Numbered from the stretch's first letter, positions 18,682 to 28,171 are shown. The stretch: 64,000 nucleotides of DNA from JANWKQ01 sp964624635 (GCA_964624635.1 CAZUXM010000008.1:1-64000), one strand, 5' to 3'. Notes: generated by a model not told the origin, from the letters alone. A program made the numbers and translations.

Positions 18682-20856
18682 TTATTCTACAATTTTCATC
18701 TCGTTTACAAGATGTGTAGCTCCGGCATATTTATCTACTACCCAAAGTACATATCTTATATCCACCACAATATTACGACATTTATCAGGATCGTACATAA
18801 TATCACTCATGGTGCTTTCCCATGCTCTGTCGAAATTTACGCCAATCAACTGTCCGTCAGCATTCAATACCGGTGATCCGGAATTTCCTCCAGTAGTATG
18901 ATTAGAGGCTAAAAATGCAACATGTAAACTACCATTTTCTGCATATCTTCCATAATCTTTGTTTTTGTACAATTCTAAAAATCTTGGTAAAAGATCAAAT
19001 TCAAAATCCCCGGGCTTATATTTTTCAATAACACCATCAATAGTGGTATACCAATTATAGTTGGTTCCATCAACCGGTGAAAATCCTTGTACTTTGCCAT
19101 ACGAAACACGAAGGGTGCTATTAGCATCAGGATATAATCTTTTGGTTTTACTCATATAAGTTAGTATACCTTTCATATATACTGCCATTTTTTCCTGAAT
19201 AACTGTATTGAGATTAATGTATTTTGTGTATACATCACTTTCATATTTTAAGTATAAGTCTTTAGATACGATGAACATTTTATCTTTTTCAAGAAGTTTA
19301 AATCCTTTTGAATGATTCTTTTTAGTTTCTTCAGCCCATTTTTTAAGTTTATCTTTATTGGTGAACATGGTTTTTGCAAACATGTTATTGGTAAATGTAC
19401 TAGCGTTTGATTTTGCAGCAACCCATTCTTTTTTAGCAATAGAAGGTAAATTTGTATCACCAACACCACCGAAGAAAATAGGAGATACTGCTTTCATAAG
19501 ATTCTTATCAGTTTCTATGTCATAATTTTTAAAATAACCATCTAATGATGCTATGAATTTATCTAATGATTCATTGATTTCTTTTTTGAATTTTCTTACT
19601 GTAGCAGTATCCTGCGATTTTAAAGATTGATATTTTGAGTAGGGTTCAATTAAATCCTGAGATAAACCGTAAGCCTCAGGACCATTAGTGAAATATTCGC
19701 TATAATACTCAAGTAAAATAGCAAGAGGTCTAAACTGAGCATACAATTTTTCAAAATCATTCATTACTTCCGAATAATTTTTATCGTTTTTTGCCAGTTT
19801 TAAAAACTCTTCTTCAAACAGTTTTTTCTTTTGTACTCCGTTTAATCTATTGATACCTTTTAATTCACCTTGCCATTTTTTCCATGCATTAGCAATACCT
19901 GCTGCTTTAGAAGCATATTTAATTCTTAACTCATCACTGCTTTTCATGGCATTACGAATAACTGTTAATGAGGCATCTCTCATTTTTATACGTAAAGGAT
20001 CAAGATCAGCAGTTAAAACATCTACCGCCTGAGATGGTAAATATTCCTGCGTTCTGCCTGGGAATCCATATACCATAGTAAAGTCTCCTTCTTTGATTCC
20101 TTTTAACGATATGGTTAAACTTTTAATGGGTTTATAGGGAACATTCTCTTCAGAATAATCAGCAGGCTTATTGTTTTTATCAGTGTAAATTCTAAACATA
20201 CAGAAATCTGCATTATGGCGTGGCCAAACCCAATTATCAGTATCACCTCCATAAACACCAATGGAAGACGGAGGAGCTCCCACCAATCTAACATCTTTAA
20301 ATACTTCTGTAACGAATAAATAATATTCATTGCCATAATAAAACGGACGAACAACCGCCGAATAATGAGTACCTGCTACTGCATCATTACATAGTTTTTT
20401 CACAGTGTTTTCATAATCATTTCTGCCGGCAATTACTTTATCAGTAACATTTTCCATCCTAACAATTCGAGTAGCAGTTAAACCTTTATTAGGCAACTCG
20501 TTTTTTAAATCCTGTGCCCAATATCCATTTTTAAGATAATCATTCTCTAAACTACTGTGTGATTGTATCTGTCCGAATCCACAATGGTGGTTGGTAAGTA
20601 ATAAACCTTTATCTGATATTAATTCAGCGGTACATCCTCTACCAAAAAGAAAAACAGCATCTTTTAAACTGGAAGTATTTACATTATATATGTCATCAGC
20701 GGTTAATCTCATTCCCATATCTCTCATTTCAGTTTCATTGAGAGATTTTAATAACATTGGAATCCACATTCCCTCAATGGCAAATAAACGTGTAGTACCA
20801 AAGAAGATAATGGTAATGATAACTTTTAGTTGAAGTTTATTTTTGTACATAATCAT
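18682..20856 (-). CDS. S46 family dipeptidyl-peptidase, DPP11-like
   Basis: This 724-residue exported serine peptidase has EGMWIPMLLK just after the signal peptide, GRGCTAELISDKGLLLTNHHCGFGQ (catalytic His at 90/91), a DNWVWPRHNADF region with the Asp, and GGNSGSPVLNADGQLIGVNF with Ser659. Arg677 lies 18 residues after the Ser. From memory, in Porphyromonas DPP11 the catalytic Ser655 and Arg673 have the same spacing, and this Arg gives preference for Asp or Glu at P1, whereas DPP7 has Gly. The enzyme would release dipeptides from peptide N-termini in the periplasm. Either of two nearby ATGs (20856, 20850) could be the start. Confidence 0.92.
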   Translation of the reverse strand: MIMYKNKLQLKVIITIIFFGTTRLFAIEGMWIPMLLKSLNETEMRDMGMRLTADDIYNVNTSSLKDAVFLFGRGCTAELISDKGLLLTNHHCGFGQIQSHSSLENDYLKNGYWAQDLKNELPNKGLTATRIVRMENVTDKVIAGRNDYENTVKKLCNDAVAGTHYSAVVRPFYYGNEYYLFVTEVFKDVRLVGAPPSSIGVYGGDTDNWVWPRHNADFCMFRIYTDKNNKPADYSEENVPYKPIKSLTISLKGIKEGDFTMVYGFPGRTQEYLPSQAVDVLTADLDPLRIKMRDASLTVIRNAMKSSDELRIKYASKAAGIANAWKKWQGELKGINRLNGVQKKKLFEEEFLKLAKNDKNYSEVMNDFEKLYAQFRPLAILLEYYSEYFTNGPEAYGLSQDLIEPYSKYQSLKSQDTATVRKFKKEINESLDKFIASLDGYFKNYDIETDKNLMKAVSPIFFGGVGDTNLPSIAKKEWVAAKSNASTFTNNMFAKTMFTNKDKLKKWAEETKKNHSKGFKLLEKDKMFIVSKDLYLKYESDVYTKYINLNTVIQEKMAVYMKGILTYMSKTKRLYPDANSTLRVSYGKVQGFSPVDGTNYNWYTTIDGVIEKYKPGDFEFDLLPRFLELYKNKDYGRYAENGSLHVAFLASNHTTGGNSGSPVLNADGQLIGVNFDRAWESTMSDIMYDPDKCRNIVVDIRYVLWVVDKYAGATHLVNEMKIVE

Positions 20857-20923
20857 AGTTTATGAGTCGGTAAAAATGATAAAAATTTTAATAACAAAGT
20901 AAATGCCAGAGATTCAATGCATT

Positions 20924-21364
20924 TTATTTTACACCGGTACTTCCAAATCCACCGGACCCTCTGTTAGTAGAAGAAAGTTCTTTTACTTCAATCCATGATG
21001 CCTGCTCATGTTGAGCAATCACCAACTGAGCAATTCTTTCTCCATCTTCAATAGTGAAATCTTCTGAAGAAATGTTAACAAGGATAACACCTATTTCTCC
21101 GCGGTAATCAGCATCAATAGTTCCCGGTGAATTAAGCACAGTAATTCCTTTTTTAAATGCTAAACCGCTTCTTGGTCTCACCTGTGCTTCATATCCTGAT
21201 GGTAATGCAATAAATAAACCCGTAGGCACTAATTTTCTTTCAAGAGGTTTTAATACAATGGGTGAATCAATGTTGGCACGAATATCCATACCTGCTGATA
21301 ATGAAGTGGCATATTCGGGTAAGGGATGCTTACTGTTATTAATAATCTCTACTTTGATTTCCAT
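20924..21364 (-). CDS. dut: Deoxyuridine 5'-triphosphate nucleotidohydrolase (dUTPase)
   Basis: The 146-residue trimeric dUTPase has the five family motifs in order: AGMDIRAN, PRSGLA, GTIDADYRGEI, GERIAQLVI and the flexible tail RGSGGFGSTG. It hydrolyses dUTP to dUMP and pyrophosphate, keeping uracil out of DNA and supplying dUMP for thymidylate synthesis. Its start lies inside the end of the flippase gene (16-base overlap), so translation of the two is probably coupled. Confidence 0.97.
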   Translation of the reverse strand: MEIKVEIINNSKHPLPEYATSLSAGMDIRANIDSPIVLKPLERKLVPTGLFIALPSGYEAQVRPRSGLAFKKGITVLNSPGTIDADYRGEIGVILVNISSEDFTIEDGERIAQLVIAQHEQASWIEVKELSSTNRGSGGFGSTGVK

Positions 21365-22860
21365 ATTTTTCCTTTTAGTGTTTTTACCAATGTTCTTATT
21401 TCCTTATCAATGTTATAAACGATGAATAGGAAGAATCCTAACAATGCAGTATTGATGGTTAATCGTACAACAAGGTTATCAAAAGGGACCTGAGAGCTAA
21501 CAAATGATATCACAATGGAAATTACAATGAGTGTTGCAATTTTTTTAATGTTGTAGGGGATAGGATAATGTTTTCTCCCTGTAAAATAACTGAGGATACT
21601 CATTACAACGTAAGCAGCTAAAGTAGTCCACGCAGAAGCCATGTATCCGTACGTCGGAATAAAAACAATATTGAGCACAATGGTAATAATGGCCCCAATA
21701 ACTGAAAACCAAACACCAAACATAGTTTGACCGGATAATTTATACCACATAGATAAATTTACATAGATGCCCAAAAATAAATTAGCCATCATAATGATTG
21801 GAACGATTTTTAATCCTGTCCAGAATTCTTTGTTGGCAATAAAATATTTGAAAATATCTAAATACACATTTACTACTACATATAAAAAACAACATAGAAT
21901 TACAAAGTAGGTCATTACTTTTGCATAGGTCTTTTTAGGTTCTTTTTCTTTGAGTTGTGAAAAGAAAAAGGGCTCAGCAGCAAAACGATATGCTTGAATA
22001 GATAATGACATCAATATTGCTAGTTTATAACATCCGCCATAAATACCAATTTGAGTATCAGCATCATTTTCGGGAAGTGGTAAAAATCTTTCGAGTAATA
22101 AAATATCTAATCGTTCATTAATGATAAAACCCAATCCTGATATTACAAGAGGTAGTGAATAGATGAGCATTTCTTTAAGTAATTTTCTATTGAATCTGAA
22201 TGGAATTCTTAACATAATAGGGAAACAACAGATCATTTTTACCAAACTGGCAATCAGGTTTGAAATAAAAATATAGCCTACCCCAATATCATGGTTATAT
22301 ACTTTGTCAAGAAAACTTCCTTCTTCTATTTTACCATCGAGGAACAAAGACCTGCAATACACCAGCCAAAAAACATTCAAACCAATATTCACAAGAATAT
22401 TAAGCAAAGTGATTCCGGTAAATATTTTAGGTCGGTTTTGTTGCCGTAGCCAAGCCATAGGGATGGCTGAAATGGCATCTAACCCAATGATAAGCCCTAA
22501 CCATTGTACATAATCTGCATGTCCCGGATATTTCATTAATACCGCCAAAGACGGAGCGAATGAAAATATAACAATCCAAAATAATGCGGTAGTAGTTAAT
22601 ATAGATCCCATAATGGTAGAGAATACCATTGGTTTATCTTCTTTTTTCTGACAGAAATTAAACAAAGCGGTTTCCATTCCATAGGTAAGTATAACCAGCA
22701 GAATGGCGATATAAGCATAAGCCTTATTGTATTGAGCAAAAATTGCTGGTGCAAAAATACTGGTATATAAAGGGGTCAAAAAGTAATTCAATACCCTGGC
22801 GAGAATGGTACCCACTCCGTATATGGCCGTTTGCCCCGCTAATTTCTTAAGAGGATTCAA
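21349..22860 (-). CDS. Polysaccharide/lipid-linked oligosaccharide flippase (MOP superfamily)
   Basis: The 503-residue protein begins NPLKKLAGQTAIYGVGTILARVLNY and has about 12 to 14 membrane helices spread over the whole chain. The pattern is that of Wzx/RfbX-type exporters. The Arg- and Asn-rich first helix and the FLTPLYTSIF motif fit the family. It would move lipid-linked sugar units across the inner membrane. Coupling to dut by overlap is common in Bacteroidota and does not identify the substrate. Confidence 0.88.
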   Translation of the reverse strand: MNPLKKLAGQTAIYGVGTILARVLNYFLTPLYTSIFAPAIFAQYNKAYAYIAILLVILTYGMETALFNFCQKKEDKPMVFSTIMGSILTTTALFWIVIFSFAPSLAVLMKYPGHADYVQWLGLIIGLDAISAIPMAWLRQQNRPKIFTGITLLNILVNIGLNVFWLVYCRSLFLDGKIEEGSFLDKVYNHDIGVGYIFISNLIASLVKMICCFPIMLRIPFRFNRKLLKEMLIYSLPLVISGLGFIINERLDILLLERFLPLPENDADTQIGIYGGCYKLAILMSLSIQAYRFAAEPFFFSQLKEKEPKKTYAKVMTYFVILCCFLYVVVNVYLDIFKYFIANKEFWTGLKIVPIIMMANLFLGIYVNLSMWYKLSGQTMFGVWFSVIGAIITIVLNIVFIPTYGYMASAWTTLAAYVVMSILSYFTGRKHYPIPYNIKKIATLIVISIVISFVSSQVPFDNLVVRLTINTALLGFFLFIVYNIDKEIRTLVKTLKGKIWKSK

Positions 22861-22983
22861 TTCTATAAAGTTATGTAAAAGTATAAAACACAGGCATATT
22901 AAGAATTTTTATCAGTTTCAAAATCCTATTAAGAACAGTATTTGTGTTTAAATGCTAATATTGTAATATAAACAACACATAAC

Positions 22984-24642
22984 ATGATGAACAAATCTCT
23001 AATCAAAGGTTTAGCTGTAGCTACACTTCTTGGTTCAACCTTGTTAACGGCACAAACCGACTATCCGCGTAAGGATTGGATGTTGCTGGATGCTAAAAAA
23101 GATAAAGTGGCCGGTATGAGTGTTACTCAGGGGTACTCAATGCTTAAGAAAAAGAAACCTGTAAAAGTGATAGTAGCTGTTATTGACAGTGGCGTTGATT
23201 ACTTACATGAGGACTTGAAAAGCGTTATGTGGGTAAATCCCGGCGAAGTAGCCAATAATGGTAAAGATGATGATGGTAATGGTTATGTCGATGATATTCA
23301 TGGATGGAATTTTATTGGTGGTAAGGATGGAAAAAATGTTGAACATGATAACCTTGAGTTGACTCGTTTATACAGAGATTTGAATAAAAAATTTGAAGGT
23401 AAAACAGGTCCGTTCACTGATACTGAAGAAAACAAACAATTTGAATTGTATAAAAAAGTAAAATTGGAGTTTGAAGGTAAAATGGGAGAGATCAATGGTA
23501 CTTTAAAGATCTACAAGCCTATCTATGATGATGTAAAAGCAGTAAAAGACGGTATCAAAGCTAAATTTTCATTAGAAAATGCCACTGCTGATGAGTTAGC
23601 AGCTTTAACTTTTGACAAGTCTGATACTTTGTTGTCTAAAGTAGAAAAAGTAAAAACCTACCTTCAATTAGGATATGCTGCCAATGTAAATGAACTTTTT
23701 GAAGGGTTACAAGGTGCGATGGATTATTTTAACGGTCAGTTAGAATATAACCTGAATGTTGATTATGATCCAAGGAACATTGTTGGAGATAATTATGCTA
23801 ACTCATCTGAGAAAAATTATGGAAATAATGATGTAAAGGGACCGGATGCTTCGCATGGTACTCACGTTGCGGGTATCATCGGTGCGGTTCGTGGAAATGG
23901 TATTGGGATGGATGGTATAGCTGATAATGTACAAATTATGTCAGTTCGTGTAGTACCTGATGGTGACGAAAGAGATAAAGATGTTGCTAACGGTATCAGA
24001 TATGCAGTAGATAATGGTGCGAAAATCATTAATATGAGTTTTGGTAAATCATGGGTATTCGATAAAAAAGTAGTTGATGATGCGATTAAATATGCTGAGT
24101 CAAAAGGAGTATTGTTGATTCATGCTGCAGGTAATGAAAATACCAATATTGATGAACAAACTCATTATCCAACTAAAACCTTATTGGATGGGTCGTCAGT
24201 AAATAACTGGATGGAAATAGGTGCTATGGGATATGATTTTGACATTAAAAAAGGAGATGAAGAAAAGCCATTGCCTAAAAATCCAAAGTATAAAATGGTA
24301 GTAGGTGATTTCAGTAACTATGGAGTAAAATATGTTGATGTATTTTCTCCCGGGGTCGATATTTACTCTACTATTCCTGAAAATAAATATGCATTCTTTA
24401 ATGGTACTAGTATGGCAGCTCCTGCTACAAGTGGTGTTGCAGCTGTAATCATGAGTTATTTCCCTAATTTAACCGCAGCCCAGGTAAGAGATGTATTGAT
24501 GCAAAGTTCAACCAAATATGGAAAATATCAGGTATTAAAACCAGGTACTAAAGATGAGATGGTAACTTTAGGTCAGTTAAGTTATACCGGCGGTGTGGTA
24601 AATTTAGCTAATGCTATCAAGATAGCTTCTAAAATTAAATAA
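22984..24642 (+). CDS. Secreted S8 subtilisin-like serine protease with large insertion
   Basis: The 552-residue protein has a signal peptide (ending LLTAQ). The triad is visible as Asp68 (VIAVIDSG-like VAVIDSGVD), His294 (ASHGTHVAGIIG) and Ser476 (NGTSMAAP). Between Asp and His lie about 225 residues, far more than in classical subtilisins, containing DDDGNGYVDDIHGWNFIGG and a charged, helical stretch (VEKVKTYLQLGYAANVNEL). There is no T9SS sorting domain, so it is probably periplasmic or released by another route. A strong palindromic terminator follows. Confidence 0.92.
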   Translation: MMNKSLIKGLAVATLLGSTLLTAQTDYPRKDWMLLDAKKDKVAGMSVTQGYSMLKKKKPVKVIVAVIDSGVDYLHEDLKSVMWVNPGEVANNGKDDDGNGYVDDIHGWNFIGGKDGKNVEHDNLELTRLYRDLNKKFEGKTGPFTDTEENKQFELYKKVKLEFEGKMGEINGTLKIYKPIYDDVKAVKDGIKAKFSLENATADELAALTFDKSDTLLSKVEKVKTYLQLGYAANVNELFEGLQGAMDYFNGQLEYNLNVDYDPRNIVGDNYANSSEKNYGNNDVKGPDASHGTHVAGIIGAVRGNGIGMDGIADNVQIMSVRVVPDGDERDKDVANGIRYAVDNGAKIINMSFGKSWVFDKKVVDDAIKYAESKGVLLIHAAGNENTNIDEQTHYPTKTLLDGSSVNNWMEIGAMGYDFDIKKGDEEKPLPKNPKYKMVVGDFSNYGVKYVDVFSPGVDIYSTIPENKYAFFNGTSMAAPATSGVAAVIMSYFPNLTAAQVRDVLMQSSTKYGKYQVLKPGTKDEMVTLGQLSYTGGVVNLANAIKIASKIK

Positions 24643-24649
24643 GCTTGGA

Positions 24650-24754
24650 GATTCCTGCCTTCGCAGGAATGACTCTCGAGAATGTTAAGAAACACCAGAT
24701 GCTCTGCATCTGGTGTTTCTGCTTAATGTTGTCATTCCTGCGCAGGCAGGAATC
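24650..24754. terminator. Nested palindromes; central perfect hairpin acts as terminator
   Basis: A 15-bp perfect stem (24688-24702 with 24706-24720, loop TCT) sits between two copies of a 24-base element, at 24650-24673 and inverted at 24731-24754, that differ at one base. Each copy is itself a hairpin (TTCCTGC with GCAGGAA). The structure separates the S8 protease gene from the convergent steroid-reductase-like gene. Confidence 0.8.
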
Positions 24755-24826
24755 TAATCAACTAAGGTAAAATTCTCCTTCACAACATTAGACCCCATCT
24801 GTAGATGAGAATCTTTCAAAAATATA

Positions 24827-25585
24827 CTACCAAACAAACGGAAATATTGCTTTCCGTTGTTTTGGATAATCTGTAAATTTTGAAAGGTACCATTTATGAT
24901 GTGAAATAGCTCGTGGTGCTACATTGGCAAAAGTCCAGATGACAAAAACCAATCCCGGTAAACTCCAGGTTAATATGGCAAATCCTAACCATTCAATAAT
25001 TTCCCCGAAGAGATTAGGGCACGAAACATATTTAAACAATCCACCTTGTGGGATTTTATATCCCGTTTCTCCGGGTTTTCTTAAATTAATAAGGATTCCA
25101 TCTGATTGCCAGTTAATAAACATACCTATTAAAAATATTACTGTCCCAACAATAAACCTTGGATCAGTTAACCATTCAATAGTATAGTCGGCAAAATTTC
25201 CAAAATAATAACCCAATAAAAAACCATTCATCATATTAAAGCCCATAGCAGATAACATAATCACCAACGGCATCTTTTTCCCTTTGGTTTTTATTCTTAA
25301 TGGGAATAAAATGGATCTGTTTAAATAATGAAAAGCAAAAAATCCCACCATAATTCCCGAAGCAACATTTAACTTAACAGAACCTGTAAGCAAAAAACAA
25401 CACAATACTACCAAAACAAAAAACTCCATGAGGAACCAACCTAATTTATTATCGATTAACGGACCCCAGGTGGTGGTGGTGTGTCTACCATAAGGTGCAG
25501 TTTGTTTAAGCAGATAAAAGAAAGTAATAATGCCTATACCAATCCAGGTAATAGCTATGTAAAAGTATAAATCCCAACTCATCAT
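24827..25585 (-). CDS. 3-oxo-5-alpha-steroid 4-dehydrogenase family membrane protein
   Basis: The 252-residue protein has about six membrane helices and the C-terminal domain of the steroid 5-alpha-reductase family: YKIPQGGLFKYVSCPNLFGE, then EWLGFAILTWSLPG and the closing RKAIFPFVW. In eukaryotes these enzymes reduce the 4,5 double bond of 3-oxo steroids with NADPH. Bacterial members have mostly unknown substrates, likely polyprenoid or sterol-like lipids. It follows an SDR gene by 6 bases, in the same direction, so the two may act on one substrate. Confidence 0.9.
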   Translation of the reverse strand: MMSWDLYFYIAITWIGIGIITFFYLLKQTAPYGRHTTTTWGPLIDNKLGWFLMEFFVLVVLCCFLLTGSVKLNVASGIMVGFFAFHYLNRSILFPLRIKTKGKKMPLVIMLSAMGFNMMNGFLLGYYFGNFADYTIEWLTDPRFIVGTVIFLIGMFINWQSDGILINLRKPGETGYKIPQGGLFKYVSCPNLFGEIIEWLGFAILTWSLPGLVFVIWTFANVAPRAISHHKWYLSKFTDYPKQRKAIFPFVW

Positions 25586-25591
25586 TGAATG

Positions 25592-26581
25592 TTAGTTTTG
25601 CTGTTTAATATATCCGTTTTCTTTAAACCATTGAATAAGATCCCTAACGGTTTCTTTAAATTCTCTTGGATTGTGATCTAATTCACTTTTCGCTTTTTGG
25701 TGACTTACCTTTTGGTTACCATTAATTAATACTTCAATAGATTCGTTAGTATATAAAGGTTCTTTACCAGTAATTTTTGATTGAATTTTTACAAAAGGTA
25801 AGCCTGCTCTGGCAGTCCATGCAGGAATGGTGGGTATTTTTATTTTTTCTCCTTTTACTTCACTAATAATATTAATGATATCTCTCATGGAATAATATTT
25901 ACCCGAAAGCAAATAATTTTCTCCTATACGACCCATAGTAAGGGCATTGCAAACTGAGCTGGAAACATCTCTTACATCTACCCAATCAAATCCACCATTA
26001 AATATGGCAGGTATTTTTCCTAAATAAATATCCAGAATGGCTTTTCCCTGATATGATAATTTATTTTCCGGGGCACCAGTAACTGAAGTTGGGTTAAGAA
26101 TAATGGCGGGTAAGCCTTTTGATACCATTTCTTTTACAATTAGTTGTCCATCACGTTTACTTTGGTCATATGCAAAAGCCGTAGAGTCAACATAATTTCT
26201 GTTTTCATCTAACAATTCAGCTTTTGGTAATGCATTATAAGCATGTATGGAAGAAATATGAACCACTCTCTGTAATTTTTTGTCAAGGGCAGTTTGCATT
26301 ACATTTCTTACCCCTTCCACATTTACTTTTCTTACAATTCCTCCTTTATCACCATTAATTGAGATAACGGCTGCTGAGTGAATGAGGGCATCACAACCAT
26401 TCAGCAAATTTTCCATATCGGCCCTTTCATTTACATGTCCTTTCACATATTCAATTCCCTTTTTATCAAGATATGAGGTGTCATTAAAAGCCAGAGCCTT
26501 TACTGTATGTCCTCTTTTTTGCAACTCCTCCATAATAGAGATGCCAATGTGTCCACAAGCTCCTGTAAGCGCAACTTTCAT
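25592..26581 (-). CDS. NAD-dependent epimerase/dehydratase (extended SDR)
   Basis: The 329-residue protein has the Rossmann motif TGACGHIG at residues 6-13, the LIHSAAVISING stretch, and the active-site YDQSK (YxxxK). The overall pattern resembles dihydroflavonol reductase and 3-beta-hydroxysteroid dehydrogenase-like SDRs. The substrate is unknown, but the tight 6-base spacing to a steroid 5-alpha-reductase-like gene suggests a shared lipid substrate. It is divergent from the ferredoxin reductase gene. Confidence 0.88.
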   Translation of the reverse strand: MKVALTGACGHIGISIMEELQKRGHTVKALAFNDTSYLDKKGIEYVKGHVNERADMENLLNGCDALIHSAAVISINGDKGGIVRKVNVEGVRNVMQTALDKKLQRVVHISSIHAYNALPKAELLDENRNYVDSTAFAYDQSKRDGQLIVKEMVSKGLPAIILNPTSVTGAPENKLSYQGKAILDIYLGKIPAIFNGGFDWVDVRDVSSSVCNALTMGRIGENYLLSGKYYSMRDIINIISEVKGEKIKIPTIPAWTARAGLPFVKIQSKITGKEPLYTNESIEVLINGNQKVSHQKAKSELDHNPREFKETVRDLIQWFKENGYIKQQN

Positions 26582-26601
26582 AATTTCAGAATGATATTTG
26601 G

Positions 26602-26609
26602 CAAACTTA
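26602..26609 (-). promoter_or_regulatory. -7 box for the SDR/steroid-reductase pair
   Basis: TAAGTTTG on the minus strand, 20 bases before the ATG at 26581, matches TAnnTTTG. The -33 element is not evident. Confidence 0.45.
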
Positions 26610-26680
26610 CCAATTTTGAAGGGATTTTGTATTTATTCAAAATCCCCTAAAAATGACATACACCCCAAGTAAAATTGATG

Positions 26681-26688
26681 TACCTTTG
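26681..26688 (+). promoter_or_regulatory. -7 box for the ferredoxin reductase/ferredoxin pair
   Basis: TACCTTTG lies 26 bases before the ATG at 26715 and matches TAnnTTTG exactly; no clear TTTG is present at the -33 position. Confidence 0.5.
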
Positions 26689-26714
26689 CAAACTTTAAAT
26701 ATTGAGTAAGTATT

Positions 26715-27719
26715 ATGATTACTACAGATATATGTATTATTGGGGCGGGGCCAGTTGGATTGTTTGCCGTATTTGAAGCTGGATTATTAAAAATGAGGTG
26801 CCATTTGGTAGATGCTCTTCCACAAGTTGGGGGGCAGTTATCTGAGATTTATCCAAAGAAACCTATTTATGATATTCCGGGCTATCCGGATATTTTGGCC
26901 GGAGAGCTTGTAGATAACCTAATGAAGCAAATACAGCCTTTTAATCCAACATTTACATTAGGAGAAAGGCTTGAACAACTTGAAAAGCAAGAGGATGGTT
27001 CGTTTATTTTAACTACTTCTGACCAAACAAAAATTCATTGTAAAGTAGTAGTCATCGCTGGAGGTTTAGGTTGTTTTGAGCCTAGAAAGCCTGAAGTGGC
27101 GGGTTTGGAAGATTTTGAAGGAAAGGGGATTGCATATATAGTAAAGGACCCGGAACTATTCAGAAATAAAAAATTGGTATTGGCAGGTGGGGGAGACTCG
27201 GCTTTAGATTGGGCCATCCATTTAAGTGAAATAACCGAAGAATTGGCATTGGTTCATCGTAGTGAAACATTTAGAGGGGCTCCCGACAGCGCCGAAAAAG
27301 TATTCGAACTGGCCAAAGCAGGTAAAATCAAGCTTTTATTAAACTCAAATGTGGTAAAAGTAAGTGGTAACGGGCATTTAAAGGCAGTTACAATTACCAA
27401 TACCAATAACGAAAACTCAGAATTACCAACTGATTATTTTATTCCATTATTTGGGTTAACCCCTAAATTAGGGCCTTTGGCTGACTGGGGCTTGAATATT
27501 GATAAAAATGCCATTGAAGTAAATACTGAAGATTATTCAACCAATATACCGGGAATATTTGCTATTGGGGACATCAACACATATAAAGGTAAGCTTAAAT
27601 TGATTCTTTGTGGTTTTCACGAAGGGGCTTTGATGGCTCAATCGGCCTTTAAATATGTATATCCAAACCAGAAACTGAGTTTTAAATATACTACAGTAAA
27701 CGGGGTAAACGCATTTTAA
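26715..27719 (+). CDS. Ferredoxin-NADP+ reductase, thioredoxin-reductase-like type
   Basis: The 334-residue flavoprotein has CIIGAGPVGLFAVFEAGLL (FAD site), PQVGGQLSEIYPKKPIYDIPG (family signature), GGGDSALDW (NADPH site) and GIFAIGDIN near the end. It lacks the CxxC of thioredoxin reductase, which points to the YumC-type ferredoxin-NADP+ reductase. It transfers electrons between NADPH and ferredoxin. The next gene, 10 bases downstream, encodes a [2Fe-2S] ferredoxin and is the likely partner. Confidence 0.92.
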   Translation: MITTDICIIGAGPVGLFAVFEAGLLKMRCHLVDALPQVGGQLSEIYPKKPIYDIPGYPDILAGELVDNLMKQIQPFNPTFTLGERLEQLEKQEDGSFILTTSDQTKIHCKVVVIAGGLGCFEPRKPEVAGLEDFEGKGIAYIVKDPELFRNKKLVLAGGGDSALDWAIHLSEITEELALVHRSETFRGAPDSAEKVFELAKAGKIKLLLNSNVVKVSGNGHLKAVTITNTNNENSELPTDYFIPLFGLTPKLGPLADWGLNIDKNAIEVNTEDYSTNIPGIFAIGDINTYKGKLKLILCGFHEGALMAQSAFKYVYPNQKLSFKYTTVNGVNAF

Positions 27720-27729
27720 TCTTTTGTTA

Positions 27730-28048
27730 ATGGATAATAACCTGGTTCAAATAAACGTTGAAGATCAAGAGGGGGTTGAAACACAGATAGAAGTACCTAC
27801 TGATATCTCCTTATCTTTGATGGAGGTGCTTAAAGGTATGGACTATCACATTCTCGCTACCTGCGGTGGGATGGCACTTTGCGCAACATGTCATGTTCAG
27901 GTAAAACAAGGTTTTGATGAACTTCATGAAGCTTCCAACGATGAATGGGCCATGCTCGATACCTTGCCAAAACTAACACAAACAAGCAGGCTGGCATGCC
28001 AAATCAGAGTGGAAACCTTAAAAGACGGCATGAGCTTTAAGTTGCTGG
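27730..28048 (+). CDS. [2Fe-2S] adrenodoxin-type ferredoxin, 3' end in assembly gap
   Basis: The start is taken at the ATG at 27730 (MDNNLVQINVEDQEG) rather than the TTG two codons earlier. The cluster ligands are LATCGGMALCATCHV (Cys-x5-Cys-x2-Cys) and RLACQI. The reading frame is open to the gap at 28049-28065, with 106 codons visible. Homologues of this type end a few residues later, so the stop is probably within the gap. The product should exchange electrons with the reductase encoded just upstream. Confidence 0.92.
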
Positions 28049-28065
28049 NNNNNNNNNNNNNNNNN
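28049..28065. other. Assembly gap (17 N) at the ferredoxin 3' end
   Basis: A run of 17 N hides the end of the ferredoxin gene. The bases after it read as an AT-rich intergenic region. Confidence 0.9.
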
Positions 28066-28171
28066 AACACAGGAATAAAAATATTTTTGAATTATAATTA
28101 TTTTATACAAAATGTTTTGTAACTTCGTAATATTGAAAAAAAGTTTACTTTTACGGAGTAATTAACAAGTT

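Noticed and set aside
28128..28135. TAATATTG as promoter of the lipoprotein at 28172
   Set aside because: It has one mismatch to the -7 box and no TTTG at workable spacing.
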